This document shows, piece by piece, positions 52,230-61,177 of a DNA stretch of 64,000 nt (position 1 is the stretch's first letter; each line of letters starts with the position of its first letter). Origin of the DNA: Paracoccus sp. MKU1 (GTDB lineage Bacteria > Pseudomonadota > Alphaproteobacteria > Rhodobacterales > Rhodobacteraceae); contig NZ_LLWQ01000221.1 in NCBI RefSeq assembly GCF_001447385.1, positions 91,737 to 155,736 on the forward strand, read 5' to 3'. The position numbers were made by a program, and so were the translations under genes. The notes beneath the pieces were generated by a model. That model made no database searches. It saw only the letters and a program-made list of their open reading frames with translations, and was not told where the DNA came from.

Positions 52230-53261
52230 GTGAAATTCCTCGATCTCGCCAAGGTCTATGTCCGCTCGGGCGGCGGAGGCGCGGGCTGCGTGTCCTTCCG
52301 CCGCGAGAAATTCATCGAATATGGCGGCCCGGATGGCGGCGACGGCGGCAATGGCGGCGATGTCTGGGCCGAGGCGGTGGATGGGCTGAACACGCTGATC
52401 GACTTCCGCTTTCAACAGCACTTCTTCGCCAAGTCCGGCGGCCATGGCATGGGGGCGCAGCGCACCGGCGCCTCGGGCGACGACATCGTGCTGCGCGTGC
52501 CGGTCGGCACCGAGATCCTGGAAGAGGATCAGGAGACGGTGATCGCCGACCTGACCGAGCCGGGCCAGCGGGTGCTCTTGGCCAAGGGCGGCAATGGCGG
52601 CTTCGGCAACCTGCATTTCAAAAGCTCGACCAACCGCGCCCCGCGCCACGCCAATCCCGGCCAGCCCGGGGTCGAGCGCACGCTTTGGCTGCGGCTGAAG
52701 CTCATTGCCGATGCCGGTCTGGTGGGCCTGCCGAATGCCGGGAAATCGACCTTCCTCGCCGCCGTCTCGAACGCGCGCCCCAAGATCGCCGACTATCCCT
52801 TCACCACGCTGCACCCCAACCTTGGCGTGGTGGGCGTGGACGGGCATGAATTCGTCATGGCCGACATCCCTGGCCTGATCGAAGGCGCGTCCGAGGGCAG
52901 GGGGCTCGGCGACCAGTTCCTCGGCCATGTCGAGCGCTCGCGCGTGCTCCTGCACCTGGTCGATGGCACCGCCGAGGATGTGGCGCATGACGCCCGCACC
53001 ATCCTGACCGAGCTTGAAGCCTATTCCCCGGCGCTGGCCGAGAAGCCGCGGGTGACGGCGCTGAACAAGATCGACGCACTCGACCCCGAGACGCTGGCCG
53101 AGCGCAAGGCGGCGCTCGAGGCCGAGATCGGCGGCCCGGTGCTCTTGATGTCCGGCGTCTCGCGCGAAGGCGTGACCGAGGTGCTGCGCGCGCTCTGGTC
53201 GCAGATCGCGCCCTCGCGCAAGCCCGCCGGGGACAAGGAAGACAAGCCGTGGCAGCCGTGA
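52230..53261 (+). CDS. obgE: GTPase ObgE/CgtA
   Basis: This GTPase, involved in ribosome assembly and growth control, has 343 residues. The glycine-rich Obg fold covers about 1-158 (VRSGGGGAGCVSFRREK, GGPDGGDGGNGGDV). The G domain has G1 GLPNAGKS (166-173), G2 TTLHPNLG, G3 DIPG (212-215) and G4 NKID (279-282). The usual C-terminal OCT domain is short or absent. It overlaps proB by 13 bases. Confidence 0.97.
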   Translation: MKFLDLAKVYVRSGGGGAGCVSFRREKFIEYGGPDGGDGGNGGDVWAEAVDGLNTLIDFRFQQHFFAKSGGHGMGAQRTGASGDDIVLRVPVGTEILEEDQETVIADLTEPGQRVLLAKGGNGGFGNLHFKSSTNRAPRHANPGQPGVERTLWLRLKLIADAGLVGLPNAGKSTFLAAVSNARPKIADYPFTTLHPNLGVVGVDGHEFVMADIPGLIEGASEGRGLGDQFLGHVERSRVLLHLVDGTAEDVAHDARTILTELEAYSPALAEKPRVTALNKIDALDPETLAERKAALEAEIGGPVLLMSGVSREGVTEVLRALWSQIAPSRKPAGDKEDKPWQP

Positions 53262-54361
53262 CGCCCGAGCTTGGCCGCGCGCAGCGGCTGGTGGTCAAGA
53301 TCGGTTCGGCGCTGCTGGTGGATGGCGCCGGCCTGCGCGCCGAATGGCTGCGCGCGCTTTGCGACGACGTGGCCCAGGCGCGGGCGCGGGGCACGGATGT
53401 GGTGCTGGTCTCCTCGGGCGCAATCGCGCTGGGGCGGCAGGTGCTTGGCCTGCCCACCGGCCCGCTGCGGGTCGAACAGTCGCAGGCCGCCGCCGCCGTG
53501 GGCCAGATCAAACTGGCCCGCGCCTATGAGGAGGCGCTGGCCCCGCATGGCGTCAAGACCGCGCAATTGCTGGTGACGCTGGACGACACCACCGACCGGC
53601 GCCGCTATCTCAACAGCCGCGCCACCATGCAGACGCTGCTGGGCCTCGGCGTGGTGCCCATCGTGAACGAGAACGACACGGTAGCGACCGACGAGATCCG
53701 CTTCGGCGACAACGACCGGCTGGCGGCGCAGATCGCGGTGACCTGCGGCGCCGACCAACTGCTGCTGCTGTCGGACGTGGACGGGCTCTATACCGCCAAT
53801 CCCAAGACCGACTCCTCTGCGCGGCACCTGCCAGTGGTCGGGCAGATCACGCCCGAGATCGAGGCCATGGGCGGCGACCCGATCTCCGGCGTCAGCAAGG
53901 GCGGCATGAAGACCAAGCTCATGGCCGCACGCACGGCAGTCGCGGGCGGCTGTGCCATGGCGATCGCCGAGGGTTCGGTGCTGAACCCGCTTTCCGCCGT
54001 GGCGAATGGTGCGCGGGCGACCTGGTTCCTGCCCGACACCGATCCGCAGGCGGCGCGCAAGCGCTGGATCGCGGCGATGAAGCCCAAGGGCGAGATCACC
54101 GTCGATGCCGGCGCGGCGCGGGCGCTGGGACAGGGCAAGTCGCTGCTGCCGGCCGGGGTGACCGCGATCTCGGGCCGCTTCGGCCGCGGCGACCCGGTGG
54201 TGGTGCAGGACGGCAAGGGCGCCCGACTGGCCTGCGGCCTCGTGCGCTATTCCTCGACCGAGGCCCGCGCCATCGCCGGCCATCGCAGCGACGAGATCGA
54301 GGGTATCCTCGGCTATCCCGGTCGTGCCGCGCTGGTCCATCGCGACGACATGGTGGTGTGA
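53249..54361 (+). CDS. proB: Glutamate 5-kinase
   Basis: ProB phosphorylates glutamate, the first step of proline synthesis. The 370 residues comprise the amino-acid kinase domain (RLVVKIGSALLV, VLVSSGAIALG, FGDNDRLAA, KGGMKTKLMAA) and a C-terminal PUA domain (about 275-365). It is translated from a start inside the end of obgE. The usual partner proA does not follow: a repeat region and an oppositely directed acyltransferase do. Confidence 0.96.
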   Translation: MAAVTPELGRAQRLVVKIGSALLVDGAGLRAEWLRALCDDVAQARARGTDVVLVSSGAIALGRQVLGLPTGPLRVEQSQAAAAVGQIKLARAYEEALAPHGVKTAQLLVTLDDTTDRRRYLNSRATMQTLLGLGVVPIVNENDTVATDEIRFGDNDRLAAQIAVTCGADQLLLLSDVDGLYTANPKTDSSARHLPVVGQITPEIEAMGGDPISGVSKGGMKTKLMAARTAVAGGCAMAIAEGSVLNPLSAVANGARATWFLPDTDPQAARKRWIAAMKPKGEITVDAGAARALGQGKSLLPAGVTAISGRFGRGDPVVVQDGKGARLACGLVRYSSTEARAIAGHRSDEIEGILGYPGRAALVHRDDMVV

Positions 54362-54394
54362 CACCTTTCCCCGTAGGCTTTGCGTCGCGGCCAT

Positions 54395-54478
54395 ATGGGT
54401 ATTTATGCAACGAAGAAGCCTTGAGCCTTGCGCAACGTTCAGCGCAGCGCCGGGCTTCTTCGTTGTTCAAATACCCAT
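54395..54478. repeat. Inverted pair of dispersed GTATTTGG-core repeats (copies D1 and D2)
   Basis: D1 (54395-54420, ATGGGTATTTATGCAACGAA then GAAGCC) and D2 (54453-54478, its reverse complement apart from four bases at the centre of the arm) enclose a 32-base loop. The 26-base arms would form a large hairpin in RNA. They lie between convergent proB and the acyltransferase gene and may act as a two-way terminator. Confidence 0.75.
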
Positions 54479-54512
54479 GCGCAAGACTGATCGTTGGACC
54501 GCCGGTTGCGGT

Positions 54513-55469
54513 TCACTCGATCGGGCGCGGCTTGGCAAGCGCATGGCGGCGCTGGAACAGCCCGCGGATCTGCGACATGCGCACGGCGTTCTGTCCCGGC
54601 GCCGGCAGGGCCAGCACCGCGTCGCGCAGCTGCGCGATTCCGTCCTCGCTGCGGCCGGGCAGGGTTCCGGGCTGGATCGGCGTGCCGATGGTGACGCGGA
54701 AGGGCTGGCCCGCCTTGTTGAGCACCTCGTTGAACAGCGTCACGTCGCGCAGCGTCGGGTGGATCGCGTCGAGCAGGTAGAACAGCGCCGAGTTCCGCGC
54801 CCGGATGCGCAGCGGGATGATCGGCGCGTCGAACTTCTTCGCGATCATCGCGGCGCTGGCCATCCAAGGGCGCTCGTGCAGCGTCAGCCCCTGGCGCTTG
54901 GCCAGCCGGCCCGAGGGAAAGATCAGGCCGATCCGTCCGCGTCCCAGCGCCTCGCGCGTGTAATCCATCGTGGCGCGGGTCTTGGCATGGCTGCGCTTTT
55001 CCACCCGCCATTCCACCGGGGCGATCAGGCTGTCGAATTGTGGCAGGATGCGCAGGATGTCGTGATTGGCATAGACGAACAGGTCGTCGCGCACCGCCGC
55101 GATCACCGCGTTCAGCACGATGCCGTCGGCGATGCCGGTCGGATGGTTCGAGACGATCAGCGCCGGGCCGGTGGCCGGGATATGCTCGAGCCCCTCGACC
55201 CGCAGGTCGCGCAGGATCAGTCCCGCGATGCGGCGCATGATCTCGTCGGTCGGCAGATCGCGGTATTCGGCTGCCAGGTCCAGCGTGCGCGGATAGCGCA
55301 AGAGCCACATCAGCGCCTGGCGCGCCAGCGCGTGGTGCCGCCGGCCCGAAAAAAGCCAGGGCGCCCGCTCGGCAATCAGCGGATCGAGACGGCGTTTCAT
55401 GTCCTCGCGGGCATCCATGAGCGCAGTATTGCCGCGCCCGCAGGATACCCGCAAGGGTGGTTCGACCAT
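54513..55469 (-). CDS. 1-acyl-glycerol-3-phosphate / lysophospholipid acyltransferase-like protein
   Basis: The protein (318 residues, or 301 from the later ATG at 55418) is a PlsC-family acyltransferase. It has the NHPTGIADGI motif, with five residues between His and Asp (four in the usual HX4D block), and a later FPSGRLAKR block matching the EGTR-like motif. Substrate could be a lysophospholipid or lyso-ornithine lipid. It is coupled to pepN upstream: the chosen ATG begins two bases after the pepN stop. A weak ribosome site leaves the start uncertain. Confidence 0.82.
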   Translation of the reverse strand: MVEPPLRVSCGRGNTALMDAREDMKRRLDPLIAERAPWLFSGRRHHALARQALMWLLRYPRTLDLAAEYRDLPTDEIMRRIAGLILRDLRVEGLEHIPATGPALIVSNHPTGIADGIVLNAVIAAVRDDLFVYANHDILRILPQFDSLIAPVEWRVEKRSHAKTRATMDYTREALGRGRIGLIFPSGRLAKRQGLTLHERPWMASAAMIAKKFDAPIIPLRIRARNSALFYLLDAIHPTLRDVTLFNEVLNKAGQPFRVTIGTPIQPGTLPGRSEDGIAQLRDAVLALPAPGQNAVRMSQIRGLFQRRHALAKPRPIE

Positions 55470-55471
55470 GG

Positions 55472-58015
55472 TCAGGCGCCACCGGCAAGGATGCGCGTAA
55501 CCATCTCGGACGTGTTGCGCGACAGGCCCTTCATGGTGGCCAGCCGGCCGAGCGCCGCGCGTGCATGGGCCTGGCGGCTGGCGTCATAGCGCGTCCAGGT
55601 TTCGAAGGCCGAACACATGCGCGCCGTGGTCTGTGGGTTCACCGGATCGAGCCGCATCAGCCAGTCCACGGTGAAATCGTAGCCTGAGCCGTCGGCGGCG
55701 TGGAAGGCCGCGTGGTTCGCGCTGAGCCCGCCGATCAGGGCGCGGAAGCGGTTGGGGTTCTTCCAGTCGAAATCCGGCCGTGCGGCAAGGTCGCGGGCGC
55801 GGGTCACGGCCCGCTCGGGCGCGGCGCGCAAAGGCTGGACCATGAACCATTTGTCCATGACCAGCCGGTTCTCGGCGAAGTCCCGTGCGAAACTGGCCAG
55901 CGCCTCGTCATCCCTGCCCGTGGCGATCAGGCATTCCAGCGCGCCCTGACGTTCGGTCATGTTCGCGGCCGTGCCGAACAGCGCCTCGGCCCGCGCGCCG
56001 CTGTCGATCCGCGACAGAAGGCCCAGGCAGGCCAGGCGCAGGCTGCGCCGCGCCGCGCCCTCGGCATCGGGCCGATAGGGGCCGGGGGTCTGCATCGCCT
56101 CGTAGAGCCGCGCCAGCGCCGGCTCATGCGCCCGGGCGATGTCGCAGGCCAGCGCCTCGCGCCCGGCATGGATGGCGTCGGGGTCGGGGATCTGGCCGCG
56201 GGCGGCGATGGTGGTGGCGATCTCTTCCTCGCCCGGCAGCGCCAGGCAGAGCGCGGCAAAGGCCGGGTCGGCCTCGGCATCGTCGAGCAGCCCGGCGATG
56301 GCGCGGCTGAACTCGGTGCCGCCTTCGCCCCCGGCCGCCCGCGCGATCAGCCCGTCCAGCGCCAGGTCGTGGCCGGCCTGCCAGCGCGCATAAGGATCGG
56401 TGTCATGGGCGAGCAGCAGCGCCTGCTCGTCCGCCGCGATCTCGCGCGAGACCGTCACCGGCGCCGAGAAGCCGCGCAGGAGCGAGACCACCGGCCGGGC
56501 GCCCAGCCCGTCGAAGCGGAAGCTCTGCTCGGTCTCGGTCATCTCCAGCACCGTGGTTGGCAGCACCTCGTCGCCATTGGGGCCGATCAGGCCAAGCGCG
56601 ATGGGGATCACCCGCGGCGGCTTTTCCGGCTGGCCGGGGGTGGGGGCGGTTTCCTGGCGGAAATTCAGGGTCAGCCGACCGTCCCGCCAGTCCTCGGAAA
56701 GCGACAGGCGCGGGGTGCCGGCATCGGTATACCAGCGGCTGAACTGGGTCAGGTTGCGGCCGGTGGCATCCTCGAAGACCTTGATCCAGTCCTCGATGGT
56801 GCAGGCCTGGCCGTCATGGCGGTCGAAATAGAGGTCGAGCGCCTGGCGATAGCCGTCATCGCCGACCAGCCGCTTGAGCATGCCGATGACCTCGGCGCCC
56901 TTTTCATAGACCGTGGCGGTGTAGAAATTGTTGATCTCCTGATAGCTGTCCGGGCGCGGCGGATGCGCGAGCGGTCCGGCATCCTCGCGGAACTGCCGCG
57001 CGCGCAGGGTCTGCACGTCATGGATGCGCTTGACCGCCGCCGAACGCATGTCGGAGGTGAACTGCTGGTCGCGGAACACCGTCAGCCCCTCTTTCAGGCA
57101 CAGCTGGAACCAGTCGCGGCAGGTGATGCGGTTGCCGGTCCAGTTGTGGAAATATTCATGGCCGATCACGCCCTCGATGCGCTCGTAATCGCCGTCGGTC
57201 GCGGTTTCGGCGCTGGCCAGAACCAGCTTGGAGTTGAAGATGTTCAGCCCCTTGTTCTCCATCGCGCCCATGTTGAAATCGTCCACGGCGACGATGTTGA
57301 ACACGTCGAGGTCGTATTCGCGCCCGTAAGCCTCCTCGTCCCATTTCATCGAGCGGATCAGCGATTCCATCGCATAGCCGGCGCGGTCCTGGTCGCCGGG
57401 CCGCACCCAGACGTTCAGCGCCACCTTGCGGCCCGACATGGTGGTGAAGCTATCCGGGACCGCCACCAGATCGCCGGCGACCAGCGCGAACAGATAGGCG
57501 GGCTTCGGCCAGGGATCGTGCCAGACGGCCTGGCCCGGCGCCTGCGAGACCGGGTTGCCGTTCGACAAGAGCACCGGCTGGTCCGAGCGGATGGTGACGC
57601 GGAAGGGCGCCATCACGTCCGGGCGGTCGGGATACCAGGTGATGTGGCGGAAACCCTCGGCCTCGCATTGCGTGCAGAACATGCCGCCCGACAGGTAAAG
57701 CCCCTCCAGCGCGGTATTGGCCTCGGGGTCGATCTCGACTTCGGCCGAGAAGGTGAAGGCGTCGGGCAGGTCGGCGGCGGGGATCGCCAGCCGCTCGCCC
57801 TGGGCCAGCGCGAGGTCGAGCGGCATGCCGTCGATGGCCAGCGACAGCGTCCTGAGCCCGGCCCCGTCCAGCACCAGATCGCCCGCGGCCTTGCGGCGGA
57901 AGTCGATCTGCGAGCGCACCCGCGTCGCGCGGGGGGCGAGGTCGAATTCCAGCCGGGTCTCGGCGATCTCGTAGGGATAGGGGCGCCAGTCGGCGAGATA
58001 TTGCGTGACGGTCAT
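55472..58015 (-). CDS. pepN: Aminopeptidase N
   Basis: This cytoplasmic zinc M1 peptidase of 847 residues removes N-terminal amino acids from peptides. The exopeptidase motif is GAMEN (250-254) and the zinc site is HEYFH (286-290) with Glu309. The N-terminal beta domain and the long helical C-terminal half are typical of E. coli-type PepN. The ATG at 58015 is chosen over the open frame upstream because the conserved start TVTQYLADWRPYPYEI begins here. Confidence 0.96.
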   Translation of the reverse strand: MTVTQYLADWRPYPYEIAETRLEFDLAPRATRVRSQIDFRRKAAGDLVLDGAGLRTLSLAIDGMPLDLALAQGERLAIPAADLPDAFTFSAEVEIDPEANTALEGLYLSGGMFCTQCEAEGFRHITWYPDRPDVMAPFRVTIRSDQPVLLSNGNPVSQAPGQAVWHDPWPKPAYLFALVAGDLVAVPDSFTTMSGRKVALNVWVRPGDQDRAGYAMESLIRSMKWDEEAYGREYDLDVFNIVAVDDFNMGAMENKGLNIFNSKLVLASAETATDGDYERIEGVIGHEYFHNWTGNRITCRDWFQLCLKEGLTVFRDQQFTSDMRSAAVKRIHDVQTLRARQFREDAGPLAHPPRPDSYQEINNFYTATVYEKGAEVIGMLKRLVGDDGYRQALDLYFDRHDGQACTIEDWIKVFEDATGRNLTQFSRWYTDAGTPRLSLSEDWRDGRLTLNFRQETAPTPGQPEKPPRVIPIALGLIGPNGDEVLPTTVLEMTETEQSFRFDGLGARPVVSLLRGFSAPVTVSREIAADEQALLLAHDTDPYARWQAGHDLALDGLIARAAGGEGGTEFSRAIAGLLDDAEADPAFAALCLALPGEEEIATTIAARGQIPDPDAIHAGREALACDIARAHEPALARLYEAMQTPGPYRPDAEGAARRSLRLACLGLLSRIDSGARAEALFGTAANMTERQGALECLIATGRDDEALASFARDFAENRLVMDKWFMVQPLRAAPERAVTRARDLAARPDFDWKNPNRFRALIGGLSANHAAFHAADGSGYDFTVDWLMRLDPVNPQTTARMCSAFETWTRYDASRQAHARAALGRLATMKGLSRNTSEMVTRILAGGA

Positions 58016-58169
58016 GCGGCACCTTCCGGGCAGGTGAAAAAAATCGACGGCACAGGGGAACTTGTGCGAAACCCAAGTGTTAGACGCAGGATAGCCGGGT
58101 CGCAAGCCGGGGCCTCGACCCCGGGCCGACCAGCCGCGCAGCAAGAAGCAAAAGAGCGAGGAACACCGA

Positions 58170-58856
58170 ATGGCCCATTACGACCCGAACGATCCGAAGC
58201 GGACGGAAGGCACCGACCCACAGCGCCCGACCGCGGCGCCCGAGACCTATGTGGAGCCGGTCGAGCGGCGCGCCTCGCCCCTGCCGCTCATCATCGGCAT
58301 CCTGCTGGCGCTGGCCATCGCCTATTTCGTGCTGCAATATTTCATGGGCAGCGACGAGGGCGCGACCACTACCGGCGAGGATGCCGCCGTGACCACCACC
58401 GAGCCCGCCGACAGCACCGCTGACGTGCCGGCCGGCACCACGACCGCTCCGGCCACGACAGACACCACCGCGACCGAAACCCCGGCCGAAGCGGCCTCGG
58501 ATGCGGCCGAGGATGCCGCCACCGCTGCCGAGAATGCCGCCGACGCGGCGGGCGAGGCGGCCAGCGAGGCCGCCACCGCGGTCGAAAGCGGCGCCGAGGC
58601 CGCGGGCGAAGCGATGGGCGAGGCTGCCGAGGATGCCGCCACCGCCGCCGGCGAAGCGGCCCAGGATGCCGCCGAAGCCGCGGGCGAGGCCGCGACCGCC
58701 GCCCAGGATGCCGCCGAGAACGCCGCAGAAGCCGCGGGCGAGACCATGCAGGATGCTGGCGAGGCGCTGGACGACGCCATCACGGTGGAAGAGCCGGCAA
58801 CCACCACGCCTCCGGCCGGCGAAACCACCACAACCCCGCCGCCGGCGAACAACTGA
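58170..58856 (+). CDS. Alanine-rich membrane-anchored repeat protein, unknown function
   Basis: The 228 residues have a cytoplasmic hydrophilic N-terminus (about 1-36), a single span (about 37-58, LPLIIGILLALAIAYFVLQYF) and a Thr-rich stretch (about 64-100). A 100-residue low-complexity tract follows, with the repeating pattern AAxxAAEDAATAAGEAAQDA, and a Thr/Pro-rich tail ends it. The tract is acidic and would form amphipathic helices or a coiled coil. No lysine is present in it, unlike histone-like Ala-rich proteins. I recognise no family with a known role. Confidence 0.75.
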   Translation: MAHYDPNDPKRTEGTDPQRPTAAPETYVEPVERRASPLPLIIGILLALAIAYFVLQYFMGSDEGATTTGEDAAVTTTEPADSTADVPAGTTTAPATTDTTATETPAEAASDAAEDAATAAENAADAAGEAASEAATAVESGAEAAGEAMGEAAEDAATAAGEAAQDAAEAAGEAATAAQDAAENAAEAAGETMQDAGEALDDAITVEEPATTTPPAGETTTTPPPANN

Positions 58857-58876
58857 TCGCCGTCTTGGCAGGGGAA

Positions 58877-58912
58877 CCGCCGCCCGGAGGTCCGGGCGGC
58901 GGATTTTCAATT
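58877..58912 (+). terminator. Strong terminator of the alanine-rich gene
   Basis: A perfect 11-bp stem (CCGCCGCCCGG / CCGGGCGGCGG) with a 4-base AGGT loop is followed by ATTTTCAATTTTTT, 20 bases after the stop. Confidence 0.88.
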
Positions 58913-58914
58913 TT

Positions 58915-58936
58915 TTCGCAACTCTGAATTGCGGAA
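58915..58936. promoter_or_regulatory. Imperfect inverted repeat upstream of glcB
   Basis: TTCGCAA (58915-58921) and TTGCGGAA (58929-58936) form an inverted repeat with a 7-base spacer. It lies just before a candidate promoter and 90 bp before the malate synthase start. It may be an operator for glyoxylate-metabolism control; the regulator cannot be named. Confidence 0.35.
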
Positions 58937-58955
58937 CTCTTGAGGATCGGCCCGG

Positions 58956-58984
58956 TTGAAACATGGCGCCATTTGGCATACCAC
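58956..58984 (+). promoter_or_regulatory. Possible glcB promoter
   Basis: TTGAAA (58956-58961) and TACCAC (58979-58984) are 17 bp apart, 42 bp before the start codon. The -35 box is good and the -10 box is weak. Confidence 0.4.
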
Positions 58985-59026
58985 GGTGCACCAATCAGCC
59001 GGACAATTGAAGCAAGGGGAAGTGCG

Positions 59027-61177
59027 ATGGGTCGCGTGGAAAAGGCAGGATTGCGGGTGGACGAGACGCTTGCCGCCTTCATCAACGAACGTGCGCTGCC
59101 CGGCAGCGGCGTCGAGCCGCGCCGTTTCTGGGAGGGGCTCTCGACGCTGATCCACAAGTTCGGTCCCCGCAACAAGGCGCTGCTGGACCGGCGCGAGGAA
59201 CTGCAATCGGCCATCGACGCCTGGCATATCGCCCATCGCGCCGAGCCGAAGGATACCGGCGCATACCGCGATTTCCTGGCCGAGATCGGCTATCTGGCCC
59301 CCGAGGGCGAGGATTTCCAGATCGAGACGCCCGAGACCGACCCGGAATTCTCCAGCGTGGCCGGGCCGCAGCTGGTGGTGCCGATCACCAATGCGCGCTA
59401 TGCGCTGAATGCGGCCAATGCCCGCTGGGGCAGCCTTTATGACGCGCTCTATGGCACCGACGCCCTGGGCGATCTGCCGCAGGGCAAGGGCTATGACGCG
59501 GCCCGCGGCGCCCGGGTGATCGCCTGGGGCCGCGATTTCCTCGACACCGCCGCGCCGCTGGCCGAGGGCTCCTGGGCCGCGATCGAGGGACTGTCGGTGC
59601 AGGGCGGCGCGCTGATCCCGGCGCTGCGCGAGGGGGCCAAGTTCGCCGGCCATCGCGGTGAGGCGGACAAGCCGACCGACATCTTCCTGAAGAACCACGG
59701 CTTGCTGATCCGCATCGTCATCGATCCGTCCAAGCCGGTCGGCGCGCAGGACAAGGCCGGCATCTCGGACATCGTGATCGAGTCGGCGCTGTCGGCGATC
59801 ATGGATTGCGAGGATTCCGTCGCCTGCGTCGATGGCGAGGACAAGGCGCTGGCCTATGCCAACTGGCTGGGCCTGATGGACGGCAGCCTGGCCGAAGAGG
59901 TCGAGAAGGGCGGCAAGACCTTTACCCGCCGCCTCAACCCCGACGTGACCTTCACCGCGCCCGACGGCTCGGAGGTCACCGCCAAGGGCCGCGCCCTGAT
60001 GCTGGTGCGCAATGTCGGCCACCTGATGACCAACCCCGCCGTTCTGGACCGCGAGGGCAAGGAGGTCTACGAGGGCCTGCTGGACGCCATGGTCACCGCG
60101 CTTTGCGCCAAGCGCGACCTGGACCGCGAGCAGGGGCCGAAGAACTCGGTCACGCAGTCGATCTATGTGGTGAAGCCCAAGATGCACGGGCCGGACGAAG
60201 TCGCCTTTGCCTGCGAGATCTTCGACTTCGTCGAGGAGGTGCTGGGCCTGCCGCGCCACACCGTCAAGCTGGGCATCATGGACGAGGAGCGCCGCACCTC
60301 GGCCAACCTTAAGGAATGCATCCGCGCCGCCAGGCATCGCGTGGCCTTCATCAATACCGGCTTCCTGGACCGCACTGGGGACGAGATCCATACTTCGATG
60401 GAGGCGGGCGCCATGCTCGCCAAGGGCGAGATGAAGACCCAGCCCTGGATCTCGGCCTATGAGGATCGCAACGTCGATATCGGCCTGGCCTGCGGGCTGG
60501 CCGGCAAGGCGCAGATCGGCAAGGGCATGTGGGCGATCCCGGACCGCATGGCCGAGATGCTGGAGCAGAAGATCGCCCATCCCATGGCCGGCGCCAACAC
60601 CGCTTGGGTGCCCAGCCCGACCGCAGCGACCCTGCACGCGACGCATTACCACAAGGTCGACGTCTTTGCCCGCCAGGCCCAGATCGCCGCGCTGCGCCGG
60701 CCCTCGCGGCTGGACGACCTGCTGACCATCCCGCTGGCCGGCGGCCGCAACTATGGCGAGGCCGAGATCGCCCGTGAGCTGGAGAACAACTGCCAGGGCA
60801 TCCTGGGCTATGTCGTGCGCTGGATCGACCAGGGCGTCGGCTGCTCGAAAGTGCCGGACATCAACGATGTCGGGCTGATGGAGGACCGCGCCACGCTGCG
60901 CATCTCGGCCCAGTCGCTGGCGAACTGGCTGCATCACGGCATCGTCTCGGACCGGCAGGTCATGGACGCCTTCCGCAAGATGGCTGCGGTGGTGGACCGC
61001 CAGAACGCGGGTGACCCGGCCTATGTGCCGATGGCGCCGGGCTATGACGGCGTGGCCTTCCAGGCGGCTTGCGACCTGGTTTTCCTGGGCCGCATGCAGC
61101 CCTCGGGCTATACCGAGCCGGTGCTGCATGCCCGCCGCCTGCAAGCCAAGGCGGAACGGACGAGCCGCGCGGCATGA
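59027..61177 (+). CDS. glcB: Malate synthase G
   Basis: The enzyme condenses glyoxylate with acetyl-CoA to malate, serving glyoxylate or acetate assimilation. The 716 residues match the G form (about 720) and not the shorter A form. Motifs include NARYALNAANARWGSLYDAL, the metal site MDCEDSVACVDGEDK, RNVGHLMT, and the catalytic-Asp region LMEDRATLRISAQSLANW near residue 625. The ATG at 59027 with AGGGGA is chosen over an open frame upstream. It overlaps the next gene by 4 bases (ATGA). Confidence 0.96.
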   Translation: MGRVEKAGLRVDETLAAFINERALPGSGVEPRRFWEGLSTLIHKFGPRNKALLDRREELQSAIDAWHIAHRAEPKDTGAYRDFLAEIGYLAPEGEDFQIETPETDPEFSSVAGPQLVVPITNARYALNAANARWGSLYDALYGTDALGDLPQGKGYDAARGARVIAWGRDFLDTAAPLAEGSWAAIEGLSVQGGALIPALREGAKFAGHRGEADKPTDIFLKNHGLLIRIVIDPSKPVGAQDKAGISDIVIESALSAIMDCEDSVACVDGEDKALAYANWLGLMDGSLAEEVEKGGKTFTRRLNPDVTFTAPDGSEVTAKGRALMLVRNVGHLMTNPAVLDREGKEVYEGLLDAMVTALCAKRDLDREQGPKNSVTQSIYVVKPKMHGPDEVAFACEIFDFVEEVLGLPRHTVKLGIMDEERRTSANLKECIRAARHRVAFINTGFLDRTGDEIHTSMEAGAMLAKGEMKTQPWISAYEDRNVDIGLACGLAGKAQIGKGMWAIPDRMAEMLEQKIAHPMAGANTAWVPSPTAATLHATHYHKVDVFARQAQIAALRRPSRLDDLLTIPLAGGRNYGEAEIARELENNCQGILGYVVRWIDQGVGCSKVPDINDVGLMEDRATLRISAQSLANWLHHGIVSDRQVMDAFRKMAAVVDRQNAGDPAYVPMAPGYDGVAFQAACDLVFLGRMQPSGYTEPVLHARRLQAKAERTSRAA

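Noticed and set aside
58501..58760. Repeats in the alanine-rich gene as a CRISPR array or satellite
   Set aside because: The repeat units are short, imperfect and follow codon periodicity for Ala/Glu/Asp; there are no unique spacers of constant size.
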